Notes: generated from the sequence alone by a model not told the origin. A stretch of 64,000 nt of DNA from CAYNYM01 sp049366815 (GCA_049366815.1 JBMNCO010000161.1:21631-85630); one strand, 5' to 3'. Shown: positions 35,607-44,989, numbered from the stretch's first letter. Numbers and translations are program-made.

Positions 35607-37646
35607 CTATAATTTTGAGATAAAGAATTCCATCAAATCAATGACCTTCATCTGTTCTTCCAGGCCGTCGGTTTTGATGGCGTCTTCAAAATGAATGAGG
35701 CAAAAGGGGCAGGCCGTCACGATCACGTTCGCCCCGACCTCGCGGGCCATTCCAAGACGCATGGAGGCCATCCTCATTTCTTCCTGTTCTATTTCATGCC
35801 AGAGCATGATATCCCCGCCGCCGCAACAAAAGCTCCTGTCCCTTGAGCGGGCCATTTCCACCAGATTAAGACCCGGAATCGACCGCAGTATCCTGCGCGG
35901 TTCCTCATACACACCGTTGTGCCGACCCAGATAGCAGGGATCGTGATAGGTATAAACCTCACTTTTTTCCACGCCTTTTTCCGGCCTCAATCGTCCACTT
36001 GCAACCAAAGAGGCAAAAAACTGTGTATAGTGGAAAACGTCAAAGTCCCCGGGATAGTCCTTTTTAAGCGTGTTGAATGCGTGTGGATCGGTGGTCACGA
36101 TGCGATTGAACTGGATCCCCTTCAGGGTCTCCATGTTCTCCTCCACCAGGAGTTGAAAAAGGCCCTCTTCCCCCATGCGGCGCACCTGATGGCCGGAATC
36201 CTTTTCCAGTGGCCCAAGAATCCCGAAATCGATACCGGCACGATTGAATCCCTGGACGATGGCCCGGGCAACGACTTGAGCCGCCGGGTCGTAAGAGGCA
36301 TAGCCGTCCACAAAGTACAGGACATCCACTTCATCACCCTCATCAAGGAGCCTCACGGGAGGAACGTCTTCCAACTCATCCAGCCATGCACCCCGCTTTG
36401 CCGCCGGCTTTCCAAAGGGATTCCCTGTCTTTTCAACCTGCATCAGGACCGTGTTGAAGGTCTTGGGGTTCTGCGCAGTCTCGATCAGATGACGGCGCAT
36501 ATCGACAATCTTGTCGATATATTCGATAAAGACCGGACACTCTTCTTCACAGGCCCCGCATGTGGTACAGGACCACAATTCCTCGAAGGAGACAATGTCC
36601 CCCAGCATGGTCACCTCTTCCTCCCTCACCTTGATATCGGCATTCTGAGAAAAAACGGGGTACTTGCGGTAGGCATGGTCTCTTAAATTGAGCGTGAGCA
36701 ATTTCGGCGAAAGGGGTCTGCCGACCATATTGGCCGGACAATTGTCGGAACAGCGCCCACACTCGGTGCAGGTGAAGAAATCGAGCATATGCTTCCAGGT
36801 AAATTCTTCAACGTTCCCGACTCCCAGGCTTTCAAGCTCTTCGATATCTTTGACACCCCACCGCGCCGGCTTGATGCCTCCCTTATTCAGGTTACGGAGA
36901 AATACATTCGGGAGCGCCGTGATGACATGGAAGTGCTTGGCCTGGGGCAACAGATTGAGGAAAAAGAAAAAGGCCAGGAGGTGCAGCCAATAGGTCAGGT
37001 GGTGGATGCCTTGTAGGGTAGGGATGCCGGCCCCGGCCAGGACAGCAGACGCAAACCGGGTCGCGGGAAGCCATCCGGGTGCGGCATCATTCGGGTTGGA
37101 TAAAAGATGCGCACTCCCTTCAAAAAAGATGTCCGTGACCATAAGGAAGAAGATCAGGAAAAGCACCAGGTAGGCCTCGCCGGTATGGCTGCCCTCATAT
37201 CGAGCGGGTTTAAGAATGGCCCGTCGAAGAAACGCCCATATACAGGCAACGATCACGATCAATTCAAAGATATCTTTGAGACTGTTGTAAAATATTCCAA
37301 ATCCACCCTGCAAAAGGGGACGAAAAATCGGGATATGGAGTCCCTGGGTCACCAGGTCCATGGAACGCAGGCCGAGGACTACAAAGCCCCAGAAGATCAT
37401 AATGTGGATCACACCCGCCCAAAGGTAACGGGGCTGTCGCTTCTGGATAATACCGAATTTGATGAGATCAACCACCCGTTTCCCTACACTGTTCCAACGG
37501 GGATCTGATTGGGCCGATTTCAGCAGCACATACCGGCGATAGATGATGTAGCAGAAAAGACCTACACCAACCAGAAAAATGAACCATGCAATAAGGTATC
37601 CGGGTATTCCAACGTACTTGGCAGCAGCGGGGTGTACGGGCAACAT
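35607..37646 (-). CDS. membrane Fe-S oxidoreductase (EMO/DUF224), module 1, first CCG site lost
   Basis: Predicted ETF:(mena)quinone oxidoreductase, 679 residues. The N-terminal 250 residues are a NarI-like cytochrome b membrane domain. Next come two [4Fe-4S] motifs (CTECGRCSDNCP from C293, CTTCGACEEECP), then two CCG-type halves as in HdrD. The second half is intact (YHDPCYLGRHN, FCCGGGD, TACPFC). In the first half the cysteines expected by comparison with the module 2 paralogue are gone: LYFVDGY near 440 replaces CYFVGC, and KDSG near 480 replaces PCCG. It may bind one fewer cluster. Placed between tetR and etfB. Confidence 0.88.
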   Translation of the reverse strand: MLPVHPAAAKYVGIPGYLIAWFIFLVGVGLFCYIIYRRYVLLKSAQSDPRWNSVGKRVVDLIKFGIIQKRQPRYLWAGVIHIMIFWGFVVLGLRSMDLVTQGLHIPIFRPLLQGGFGIFYNSLKDIFELIVIVACIWAFLRRAILKPARYEGSHTGEAYLVLFLIFFLMVTDIFFEGSAHLLSNPNDAAPGWLPATRFASAVLAGAGIPTLQGIHHLTYWLHLLAFFFFLNLLPQAKHFHVITALPNVFLRNLNKGGIKPARWGVKDIEELESLGVGNVEEFTWKHMLDFFTCTECGRCSDNCPANMVGRPLSPKLLTLNLRDHAYRKYPVFSQNADIKVREEEVTMLGDIVSFEELWSCTTCGACEEECPVFIEYIDKIVDMRRHLIETAQNPKTFNTVLMQVEKTGNPFGKPAAKRGAWLDELEDVPPVRLLDEGDEVDVLYFVDGYASYDPAAQVVARAIVQGFNRAGIDFGILGPLEKDSGHQVRRMGEEGLFQLLVEENMETLKGIQFNRIVTTDPHAFNTLKKDYPGDFDVFHYTQFFASLVASGRLRPEKGVEKSEVYTYHDPCYLGRHNGVYEEPRRILRSIPGLNLVEMARSRDRSFCCGGGDIMLWHEIEQEEMRMASMRLGMAREVGANVIVTACPFCLIHFEDAIKTDGLEEQMKVIDLMEFFISKL

Positions 37647-37717
37647 GACGCTTTATCTCCTCGAGAAGAATTTCAACGTCCGCCCAAGGCGGAAACAAAA
37701 CGATATCCAACAGCCGA

Positions 37718-38320
37718 TCACTCTTGCGTAGGAAGATGGTCTGCAACAACACCTTGGGTAAAAATTTCAAGAAATGATTCGGTCAATTCTTCCAGCCCGA
37801 TCGTGCCCCCCTTGTGGTACCATTTAATGGTATGGACAACCATTCCAAAGAATGCGAATGTGGCGATTGTCGGGTGGATTTTCTTCATTTTGTTCTGTGC
37901 GCTCAATTCATTCAAAATAGACATGATCAGGTGCACGTATTCTCTTTGCTTCTTTGTGAGAACGAGACGATAATTCTCGCTCAAGGCATGCATCTCGTTG
38001 GCCAATATGGTGAGACGATCACGATCGCCGGCATAGTAACGGATATAGTAGCTCAAGACCTTGCTCAGTTTCTCTTCGGGCGAGAGATCGGCGTTACAAA
38101 TCTTTTTGAGAATTGCAAGGCCTTGATCCATGGTATCGTTCATCAGATCGTAGAGGATCTCTTCCTTGCCCTTGAAATAGTGATAGAGAGATGACTGGTT
38201 CATGCCCAAGGCCCGCCCTATCTCACGCATGGATGTCGCGTGGTACCCTTTTTCGGAAAAAAGACGGGCTACGACCTGTCGAATCTCATCCACCTTGTGC
38301 GTCTTTTTCTGTTTGTCCAT
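37718..38320 (-). CDS. TetR-family repressor, module 1
   Basis: Transcriptional regulator of 200 residues. The N-terminal helix-turn-helix is clear: VVARLFSEKGYHATSMREIGRALGMNQSSLYHYFKGKEEIL. The C-terminal ligand domain ends in HTIKWYHKGG-type sequence shared with the module 2 TetR, so both may sense related acyl-CoA ligands. Start chosen at the ATG at 38320; a longer frame to 38341 is open. An AACGAACGATTGTTT site lies 21 bases upstream of the start, consistent with autoregulation of the whole operon. Confidence 0.93.
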   Translation of the reverse strand: MDKQKKTHKVDEIRQVVARLFSEKGYHATSMREIGRALGMNQSSLYHYFKGKEEILYDLMNDTMDQGLAILKKICNADLSPEEKLSKVLSYYIRYYAGDRDRLTILANEMHALSENYRLVLTKKQREYVHLIMSILNELSAQNKMKKIHPTIATFAFFGMVVHTIKWYHKGGTIGLEELTESFLEIFTQGVVADHLPTQE

Positions 38321-38341
38321 GATGATGAGTGCCCCAATCAA

Positions 38342-38356
38342 ACGAACGATTGTTTA
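38342..38356. promoter_or_regulatory. TetR operator-like site, module 1
   Basis: AACGAACGATTGTTT, an imperfect palindrome (AAC-x-A-x-CG-x-T-x-GTT). The identical 15 bases occur at 44975-44989 ahead of the module 2 repressor. A minus-strand TTGACA lies 26 bases further upstream (38383-38388). Confidence 0.6.
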
Positions 38357-38833
38357 ATCACTTACCATCAAGTTTTCGCCGTGTCAATCCCTATTTTTGA
38401 AAAAAATAAAGGCGATTAATCGTGAGGAGCGAGTGGGTTGAGAAAGACAGGCCAATCTCAGGGATGCCGGTTCAGGATTCTGCGGAAAGGCTTTTAAACG
38501 GAGAGAGACAGTCCTTTGAGACCTCATTTTATAGACGAACATGAAAGGTTTGTTGAATTTTTGGCGTGCGTAACAGGTCCATTCTTTGCTCTGGACACAA
38601 TTTGATCAGCTACTTGGCAGCGCAACACGGTCATCGACACGTAGACCACCACCTTGGCAGCGGAAAGCGGGAGGTGCTGGATTTTCTCGAAGCGGGCGTA
38701 TTTTGTGGCCCTGTTCAGGACGGATGAAGGGCCGAAATCCCGCAGGCGAAGGTCGCCACGAATGGCGGAAGGCGTGTGGTGAAGAGGACATAACGGCCCA
38801 TGTTTGGAGCGCCACATTCTTTTTTGGACAAGA
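38357..38833. other. intergenic region between the two modules
   Basis: No gene recognised. A 97-codon minus-strand frame (38524-38817) has no ribosome site; it may be a relic of a mobile element or repeat, but I cannot support it. Confidence 0.4.
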
Positions 38834-39136
38834 TTTTTTGTAACACTTTACGCTTTCGAAAATTACCCCATTCCGGAGGGACCATGGGAATCTCTTTTCA
38901 AAAACGAAAAATCGGTGCCCGGATGTCCGCACAGGAACCAGGTTTCAAGCGGACGGAGCACCACCCGGGAAAAACCATGAAAATCAAGGCCTGATAGCAC
39001 CTGACATAGGTCCGCCGTCCGCTTACGCTGCCCCGGACATGTTAGTCTTTTCCATGGGCCTTCGTTTTTAAAAAGAGACTCCCATGGTCCAAATTGCCGG
39101 GCTCTTTCAACCGGCTAAACTCATACGATTTTTTTA
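38834..39136. repeat. dispersed nested-palindrome repeat, copy 2
   Basis: Full-length second copy, same orientation as copy 1 (15983-16284). Outer arms are 38879-38908 and 39061-39090. Relative to copy 1 the outer stem has a paired change (GGGCC/GGCCC becomes GGACC/GGTCC), keeping the pairing. Inner pairs GCGGACGG/CCGTCCGC and ATGTCC/GGACAT are present. It lies just downstream of the module 2 acyl-CoA dehydrogenase. Confidence 0.85.
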
Positions 39137-39215
39137 CAATATCGCCTCAAATGTTCAGGTGAACACTCCACAATAAAGCGCATCTGTTCCGGAGTTGTAT
39201 CCCGATCCGGCCCCC

Positions 39216-40358
39216 TTATCCAAGAATTGAACGCGCTATGATGGTCTTTTCCATTTCCGTGGTGCCTTCATAGATCTCCAGGATCTTGGCATCCCGGTAC
39301 AGACGCTGGACCTTTTGCTCGTCAAAATAGCCGTAGCCCCCGTGCATCTGCAGGGCCGCATCAGCACAACGCACCGCCGTATCCGCCGCAAACCATTTGG
39401 CCATGGCAATCAGTCCATGGTCGACAATGCCGTTATCCAAAGACCATGCCGCCTCGTAGTAAAGGTTCCGTGCCGCTCTGATCCGCGTGGCCATTTCGGC
39501 AATCTTGAACTGGGTCACCTGAAAGGATGCCAGAGGTCTGCCGAATTGCTCTCTCTCTTTCACATGGCGGACAGACTCATTGAGTGCGGCCTGGGCGAGC
39601 CCCACCCCCTGTGCACTGATATGGCATCTGGTCCTGTTAAAAAAGGACATCAACTCATTAAACCCTTCACCTTTCCTGCCTACCAGGTTCTTCAAGGGCG
39701 CTTTGACATTGGCAAGAGAGATTTCGGTTGTGTCCGAAGCGCGGATACCCAGCTTACCCTGCAGTTTCCTGGCCTTGAATCCCGCGCTGTCCGTGGGGAC
39801 CATGATGAAGCTGTGGCGTTCGTGTCGGGAGGGGTTGTTGGGTTCGGTCTGGCAAAAGACGATCACATATTTTGCCAGACTGCCGTTCGTAGCAAACATC
39901 TTACTGCCGGTGATGGCCCATTCGTCACCTTCCATAACGGCCTTTGTGGTCGCGCTCGTTACGTCGGAACCGGCGTTCGGTTCCGTAATGGCTGTAGCAA
40001 TGATAGCCTGTCCCGAGACCAATTGAGGAAGGACCTCCTCCTTCAACTCTTCGGACCCAAAGAGCAGTAAGAGTTCAGCGCCAAAGGTAGTGGAAAGAAT
40101 GGCCTGACCTATTCCCGGCTCAACTGTCCAGAATTCCTCGGTGATCAAGGAGTGTTCGAGGTACCCCATGCCTGGCCCGCCATAGGCCTCATCGATAAAC
40201 ACACCCACGAAACCCAGTTGGCAGGCCTTCTTCCACAATTCCAGATCAAAGGTTTCCCCTCGATCAAATTCAAGCGCCCTGTCAGGAAACTCCCCTTGGG
40301 CAAACTTTCTGGCAGCCTTGGTGATATCCCGCTGCTCCTTGCTCAATCTAAATTCCAT
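39216..40358 (-). CDS. acyl-CoA dehydrogenase, module 2
   Basis: Paralogue of the module 1 enzyme, 380 residues, same family and same position as last gene of its operon. Motifs: ATAITEPNAGSDVTS, RIRAARNLYYEAAW, LQMHGGYGYFDEQKVQRLYRDAK and catalytic glutamate in YEGTTEMEKTI. It begins MEFRLSKEQRDITKAARKFAQGEF, matching MDFNLTKEQKDIIAAAREFAQGEF of module 1. Start at 40358 follows CAGGGAAAG; the frame is open 17 codons upstream. Substrate unknown; the two copies probably handle different acyl-CoAs. Confidence 0.93.
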   Translation of the reverse strand: MEFRLSKEQRDITKAARKFAQGEFPDRALEFDRGETFDLELWKKACQLGFVGVFIDEAYGGPGMGYLEHSLITEEFWTVEPGIGQAILSTTFGAELLLLFGSEELKEEVLPQLVSGQAIIATAITEPNAGSDVTSATTKAVMEGDEWAITGSKMFATNGSLAKYVIVFCQTEPNNPSRHERHSFIMVPTDSAGFKARKLQGKLGIRASDTTEISLANVKAPLKNLVGRKGEGFNELMSFFNRTRCHISAQGVGLAQAALNESVRHVKEREQFGRPLASFQVTQFKIAEMATRIRAARNLYYEAAWSLDNGIVDHGLIAMAKWFAADTAVRCADAALQMHGGYGYFDEQKVQRLYRDAKILEIYEGTTEMEKTIIARSILG

Positions 40359-40425
40359 CTTTCCCTGATGATCAATGGTGAACAAATGGAGATGGGGTCC
40401 TTTCAGCACGATGATTCAAAGGAGA

Positions 40426-41400
40426 TCAGGACCCTGAGGAGAATTTGTCCCTGAGCACGGGCAGAACCTGCATCAGGTCGGCGATGATGCCGTAATGGGC
40501 GAAACTGAAGATGGGCGCGCTGGAGTCCGTGTTCACAGCAATGATGGTCTCAGCCCCCTTCATACCCGCCTGGTGTTGATAGGCACCGCTAATTCCCAGG
40601 GCGATATATATCTTGGGTCGCACGGTCTTCCCGGATGTCCCCACCTGACGGCTCTTTGGGAGCCATCCTTCATCCGCCACCGGCCGTGAACAGGAAAGGG
40701 TGGCACCAATGGCATCCGCGAATTCCTGTACCACGGGAATGTTCTCCGGCTTACCGACCCCACGTCCCACGGACACAAGGATATCTGCCGCTGTGATATC
40801 CACATCCTCCAGGGCTGCTTCAAGGTATTCGAGGAATCTGCGTCTCATGAGGCCGGAAATTTCCGGCGCCGCCATATATTCCTTTTCGGCCGATTTCGAC
40901 TGTTCCCTTTCGGCATCGAATGAACCCGGCCGGACACTGATGAGGGTTTGATCCGACGGTTTCAGGGTCAGCCGCGAATGAATCTTCCCCCCATAGATCT
41001 GTCTTAGTACCTCCAGACCCTCTTCACCAAAGTGGACATCCACGCAGTCGGTCGCCAGGGGAATGGAGAGACGGGTTGCCAGCGCAGGGGCCAAGTCCAT
41101 TCCGATTGCCGTGTGACCGATCAGTATCAATCCGGGTTTTCTTTGGTAAATAATTGCTTCCAGTGTCCCGAGGTAGGGATCAGCGTCATACCGGGCCAGG
41201 GTTTCATCCTCCACCTGCAGGATCCGATCGCAGGCGCCCTTCAGGGCCTCCACAAGATGGGGGGCCTCGTGGCCCAGAAAGACCGTTGTTACGCCCAGGC
41301 CTTTTTCCCGGCCGATTCGGTTTGCGAGGGTCAGCATCTCAAAGGTGATCTCCCGCAACTCTCCCTGTCTGTGTTCCGCAAGCACAATAATCTCTTCCAT
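40426..41400 (-). CDS. etfA: electron transfer flavoprotein alpha subunit, module 2
   Basis: FAD-carrying ETF subunit of 324 residues, paralogous to the module 1 subunit. The FAD domain shows SRPVADEGWLPKSRQVGTSG, VRPKIYIALGISGAYQHQAG and VNTDSSAPIFSFAHYG. It begins one base after the etfB stop, as in module 1. Confidence 0.95.
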   Translation of the reverse strand: MEEIIVLAEHRQGELREITFEMLTLANRIGREKGLGVTTVFLGHEAPHLVEALKGACDRILQVEDETLARYDADPYLGTLEAIIYQRKPGLILIGHTAIGMDLAPALATRLSIPLATDCVDVHFGEEGLEVLRQIYGGKIHSRLTLKPSDQTLISVRPGSFDAEREQSKSAEKEYMAAPEISGLMRRRFLEYLEAALEDVDITAADILVSVGRGVGKPENIPVVQEFADAIGATLSCSRPVADEGWLPKSRQVGTSGKTVRPKIYIALGISGAYQHQAGMKGAETIIAVNTDSSAPIFSFAHYGIIADLMQVLPVLRDKFSSGS

Positions 41401-42192
41401 CTAAGCCACGCCTCCTTTTTCCCGGATGATCCGGGCGGTCCTTTCACAAATTTCATCCAGGCTCCCCTCAAGGATCTCGGCGCCTTGACCGACGGGTGGC
41501 GGGGAAAGTCGCCAGGCAGCCACGCTGGAACCTTCAGGGCCGATTTCTTCCTCAGATAATTCAAGCGCCTCTGCATCCGTTTCTCTTATCTCGATTTTTC
41601 GCACACCCCGGATGCCGGCGATGGATACATAGCGTGGGTTATTGATTCCAGTCTGGATAGTCAACAGGGCCGGCAGGGGGACTTCCACCTTCTCCTGGGT
41701 ATTTGATTCCAACTCCCGGATCACCGTCGCCCCGCCCTCTTTGATCTCGATTCCAACCACCAGGGCCGCGGAGGGGATTTTGAGGAATTCGGCCAGAATC
41801 AGCCCCACCTGTCCCCAGCCGTCATCAGAGGCCTGTGCACCCGTGAGAACAAGATCAAAGGATATGTCTTTCAGTGCCCTATAAAGCCCTCTCGCGATGC
41901 CGGCCGCGTCAGACGATTCAAAGTCTTCGCTGTCGATACGGACCGCTTCGTCCGCGCCCATGGCCAGTGCCTGCCTCAAGACATCTTCGCTGTCCTCATC
42001 TCCCAGGGTGACAACGGTTACCCTTCCTCCATGGGCCTCTTTGAGTCTGACGGCCTCCTCAACCGCGTAGTTGTCCCATTCGTTGATGTCAAACTCGAGG
42101 TCTTCCCGCTCGATGGCCAAACCGTCCTTGGTCACTTCGAGTTCAGCATCCGCCACTTCCGGGGTCTGTTTTACACATACTACGATGTTCAT
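41401..42192 (-). CDS. etfB: electron transfer flavoprotein beta subunit, module 2
   Basis: ETF beta subunit of 263 residues: VVCVKQTPEVADAEL start, INEWDNYAVEEAVRLKE, LTGAQASDDGWGQVG and LTIQTGINNPRYVSIAGIRGVRK. In this module 158 bases separate it from the EMO gene, against 12 in module 1, so an internal promoter or processing site is possible. A good ribosome site (GGGAGG) precedes the ATG. Confidence 0.95.
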   Translation of the reverse strand: MNIVVCVKQTPEVADAELEVTKDGLAIEREDLEFDINEWDNYAVEEAVRLKEAHGGRVTVVTLGDEDSEDVLRQALAMGADEAVRIDSEDFESSDAAGIARGLYRALKDISFDLVLTGAQASDDGWGQVGLILAEFLKIPSAALVVGIEIKEGGATVIRELESNTQEKVEVPLPALLTIQTGINNPRYVSIAGIRGVRKIEIRETDAEALELSEEEIGPEGSSVAAWRLSPPPVGQGAEILEGSLDEICERTARIIREKGGVA

Positions 42193-42350
42193 TGAGAAAT
42201 CACCTCCCTGTATCCCATGTCATGTCATTGACTCCGCCCGTTAATTTATGTTTCAGCCTCAACAATCATATATCCTTAATCAAGCCGTACCTCGAGGCAA
42301 ATGGACACCAGCCTTCGGTGATCCAAACGGGCCCCGAGACGTTCTCTTCG

Positions 42351-44369
42351 CTATGTCCCTGCCGCGCCGGACCCACCCATTCCCAGTGCAGTAATCACCA
42401 GTTCGTTCAAATCCATCACCTGCAGGGTCTCTTCCATGCCCGCTGTCTTACGGGCATCTTCCAACATGATAAGACAAAGGGGACAGGCTGTAACCAGAAG
42501 CTTTGCACCAGTCGCCGCCGCCTCTCTTATGCGGATTTCGGACATCTTGGGATCTCCGTCCATGTCCTCCTGCCAAATCCTGTCTCCCCCGCCCCCGCAG
42601 CACAGACTATCGGCCCTGTTATGGGCCATTTCCACCAGTTCCAGACCCGGAATGGCCTGGATGACCCTTCTAGGGGCATCAAATATTCGGTTGTGGCGTC
42701 CAAGATAACAGGGATCATGATATGTGACCCTGAAATCCAAAGGGTTTTTAAAGGAGAGGACACCCCTGCTGACCATCTCTTCCAGGAATTCCGTATAGTG
42801 ACGGATCCGACATTCAGTCCTTTCCCCCTTTTCCTGCAGGGCATGGAATGCAGGATATTCATTTTTCATCGTGTGGAAGCAGTGTGGAGAGGAAGTGACC
42901 AGATCCGTGATATTATAGCGATCCAAGAGATCCGTGGTCTCCTCCACCTTCATCTCGAAAAGTCCATCCTCTCCGGCACGACGGGCGATGTCTCCACAAC
43001 AGGGTTCTTTCTTGCCCAAAGTTCCGAATGGTATCTTACCATACTCTAAAATGCGTACAAAGGAACGGGCGATTTCCTGTGCCCGGGAATCCATTGACGT
43101 GGTGCACCCGACAAAATAACAGAGGTTACCCTCTTCGGCTCCATCGCTCAGGTCCGGGATCTCCAAATCCTTCGACCAGTTGGCACGTTTCTTCTTTGTG
43201 GCCTCCCAGGGGTTGTTGTACTTGTAGACATTTTTTAGAGACTGGGCAAGGAGGGACGGCATACGGGTGCCCTCTTCCACCACAGCGCTCCGCGCCTGCC
43301 GGATACTGTCGGGAGTTGCAACGTAAACAGGACACACTTCCAGGCAGGCCCTGCAAGTGGTGCAATGCCAGATCCTTTCCTCATCCAATTCCCGATCCCC
43401 CGAACCCCCATTTGAGAACCATTCCCCGAAAACACCGAGGCCCGGAAATGGAGAGTATTTATTCAGAAGATTTGTCCTGGCCCACATGATAAATGCCCTG
43501 GGCGTAAAGGGTTCACCCGCCCCGGTTGAAGGGCAGACATCCACGCAACGGCCGCATCGGGTGCAGGCATCCATGGCAACCACATCGGACAATGTGTAAA
43601 CTTCCCCGAGTTTTCCCTCCCCGCCCGCCGGCAGCATGCGGATCTGCCCACCTTTGAGAAACACGCTGGCAGGGGCAGCCAGGATATGAAACAGTTTGGA
43701 AAAGGGTATCGCAGCAATGAGTCCAAGGCTGAGAATGGCGTGAAACCACCAAAAAAAGGAATAAATCCCAAGCACATCCTGGGTGTCTTTCCACAGGAAT
43801 GTCAGCCAATGCCCCACAAAGGACCATGAGGCCCAGGGAGGTTGCTGCGCGGCGATTCGACTGCCCTCCAGGATAAAACCGGTCACGGCCACCGCCAGTA
43901 TCCAGAGAGGGAGCAGAAGGTCCTCGGGGCGTCTCTCGAGCCTCGACACGCGTTGAACATATCTTCGGATCAGGGCCCACAGGAGTCCGACCGTCAACAT
44001 GAGCCCCAGGATCTCCAGCAAGAATGAATACCAAAGATAAAAAGATCCCTTAAGAAAATGGAAAAGCCAGTAATCCGCCGAGATGAGCAAGGTGCCCACA
44101 AAGAGCCCGGCAAACCCCCAGAAGATGAGCGCATGCATGAGGCCGGAGGACAAGTCCCCAAGGAATATCCTGCGCCCCAACAGACCGTCCAGGATGAGAC
44201 TGGAAAGGCGTCCTGCTGACAGATTGAACTCCTTTCCCCGGACGGCCCTTTTCCATAGGCAAAGGTGTCTGTAAAGGCCTAGGGCAAAGACAGCCACAGC
44301 CAGAACGGCCAAGACATAGAAAAGCCAAACGGGTGAAATTTGCCAGTATGAGGGGCGGAAAGGTGTCAT
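42351..44369 (-). CDS. membrane Fe-S oxidoreductase (EMO/DUF224), module 2
   Basis: Predicted ETF:(mena)quinone oxidoreductase of 672 residues. A NarI-like membrane domain (about 1-250) is followed by [4Fe-4S] motifs CTRCGRCVDVCP and CTTCRACLEVCP and two complete CCG halves: CYFVGC near 415 with PCCG near 455, then YHDPCYLGRHN and LCCGGGG with TACPLC. It should take electrons from EtfAB and reduce menaquinone in the membrane. Its ATG overlaps the TetR stop by four bases (ATGA), so repressor and oxidoreductase are translationally coupled. All ligand cysteines that the module 1 copy lacks are present here. Confidence 0.9.
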   Translation of the reverse strand: MTPFRPSYWQISPVWLFYVLAVLAVAVFALGLYRHLCLWKRAVRGKEFNLSAGRLSSLILDGLLGRRIFLGDLSSGLMHALIFWGFAGLFVGTLLISADYWLFHFLKGSFYLWYSFLLEILGLMLTVGLLWALIRRYVQRVSRLERRPEDLLLPLWILAVAVTGFILEGSRIAAQQPPWASWSFVGHWLTFLWKDTQDVLGIYSFFWWFHAILSLGLIAAIPFSKLFHILAAPASVFLKGGQIRMLPAGGEGKLGEVYTLSDVVAMDACTRCGRCVDVCPSTGAGEPFTPRAFIMWARTNLLNKYSPFPGLGVFGEWFSNGGSGDRELDEERIWHCTTCRACLEVCPVYVATPDSIRQARSAVVEEGTRMPSLLAQSLKNVYKYNNPWEATKKKRANWSKDLEIPDLSDGAEEGNLCYFVGCTTSMDSRAQEIARSFVRILEYGKIPFGTLGKKEPCCGDIARRAGEDGLFEMKVEETTDLLDRYNITDLVTSSPHCFHTMKNEYPAFHALQEKGERTECRIRHYTEFLEEMVSRGVLSFKNPLDFRVTYHDPCYLGRHNRIFDAPRRVIQAIPGLELVEMAHNRADSLCCGGGGDRIWQEDMDGDPKMSEIRIREAAATGAKLLVTACPLCLIMLEDARKTAGMEETLQVMDLNELVITALGMGGSGAAGT

Positions 44370-44953
44370 GATGATTTCAAAATACCTCGTGTAAAGATCT
44401 CAACAAACAGATTCGCCAATGCCTCGGGACCTACGGTGCCCCCCTTGTGGTACCATTTGATCGTGTAATGGACCATCCCGAAAAATGCAAAGGTCGCGAT
44501 GGCCGGATCAATGCCCTTCATTTTTCCGCTCTTTGTCAATTCCAGCAATATGGACTTGATCAGTTCCACGTAAAGTCGCTGCTTTTTTAACAGGATTCGA
44601 TGGTGACGATCACTGAGTAAAGCCATCTCATTGACCAAGAGGGCGAGGCTTTCCTGTTCCCCCGCGTAATAGCGGGCGTAGAATACCAATACTTCGCTCA
44701 ATTTCTCTTCCGGCGAGAGATCGGACGCGCAAGTCTCCGTGAGCGACTTAAGGGCATCGTCCATGGCATCGTTCATCAGATCGAAAAGGATCTCTTCCTT
44801 GCTCTTGAAGTAATGATAGAGGGAGGACTGATTCATACCAAGGGCCCTGCCGATTTCCCTCATGGATGTCCCCTGATACCCCTTTTCGCAAAAGAGCCCG
44901 GCGATAACCTTTTTTATCTCAAACACCTTTTCAAGGTTTTTTTGTTTAGCCAT
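44366..44953 (-). CDS. TetR-family repressor, module 2
   Basis: Regulator of 195 residues, paralogous to the module 1 TetR (helix-turn-helix GYQGTSMREIGRALGMNQSSLYHYFKSKEEIL; shared C-terminal ATFAFFGMVHYTIKWYHKGGT). The DNA-reading helix is the same in both, so they probably bind the same operator and may cross-regulate. Start at 44953 has AAGG upstream. First gene of the module 2 operon, overlapping the EMO start. Confidence 0.93.
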   Translation of the reverse strand: MAKQKNLEKVFEIKKVIAGLFCEKGYQGTSMREIGRALGMNQSSLYHYFKSKEEILFDLMNDAMDDALKSLTETCASDLSPEEKLSEVLVFYARYYAGEQESLALLVNEMALLSDRHHRILLKKQRLYVELIKSILLELTKSGKMKGIDPAIATFAFFGMVHYTIKWYHKGGTVGPEALANLFVEIFTRGILKSS

Positions 44954-44974
44954 CACAATACCTTCACATTATAG

Positions 44975-44989
44975 AACGAACGATTGTTT
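44975..44989. promoter_or_regulatory. TetR operator-like site, module 2
   Basis: AACGAACGATTGTTT, identical to the site at 38342-38356. It touches the -10 box of the module 2 promoter, the position expected for a repressor site. Confidence 0.6.

Noticed and set aside
38524..38817. 97-codon minus-strand frame between the modules
   Set aside because: No ribosome site and no family I can name; it could be a relic but I cannot support it as a gene.
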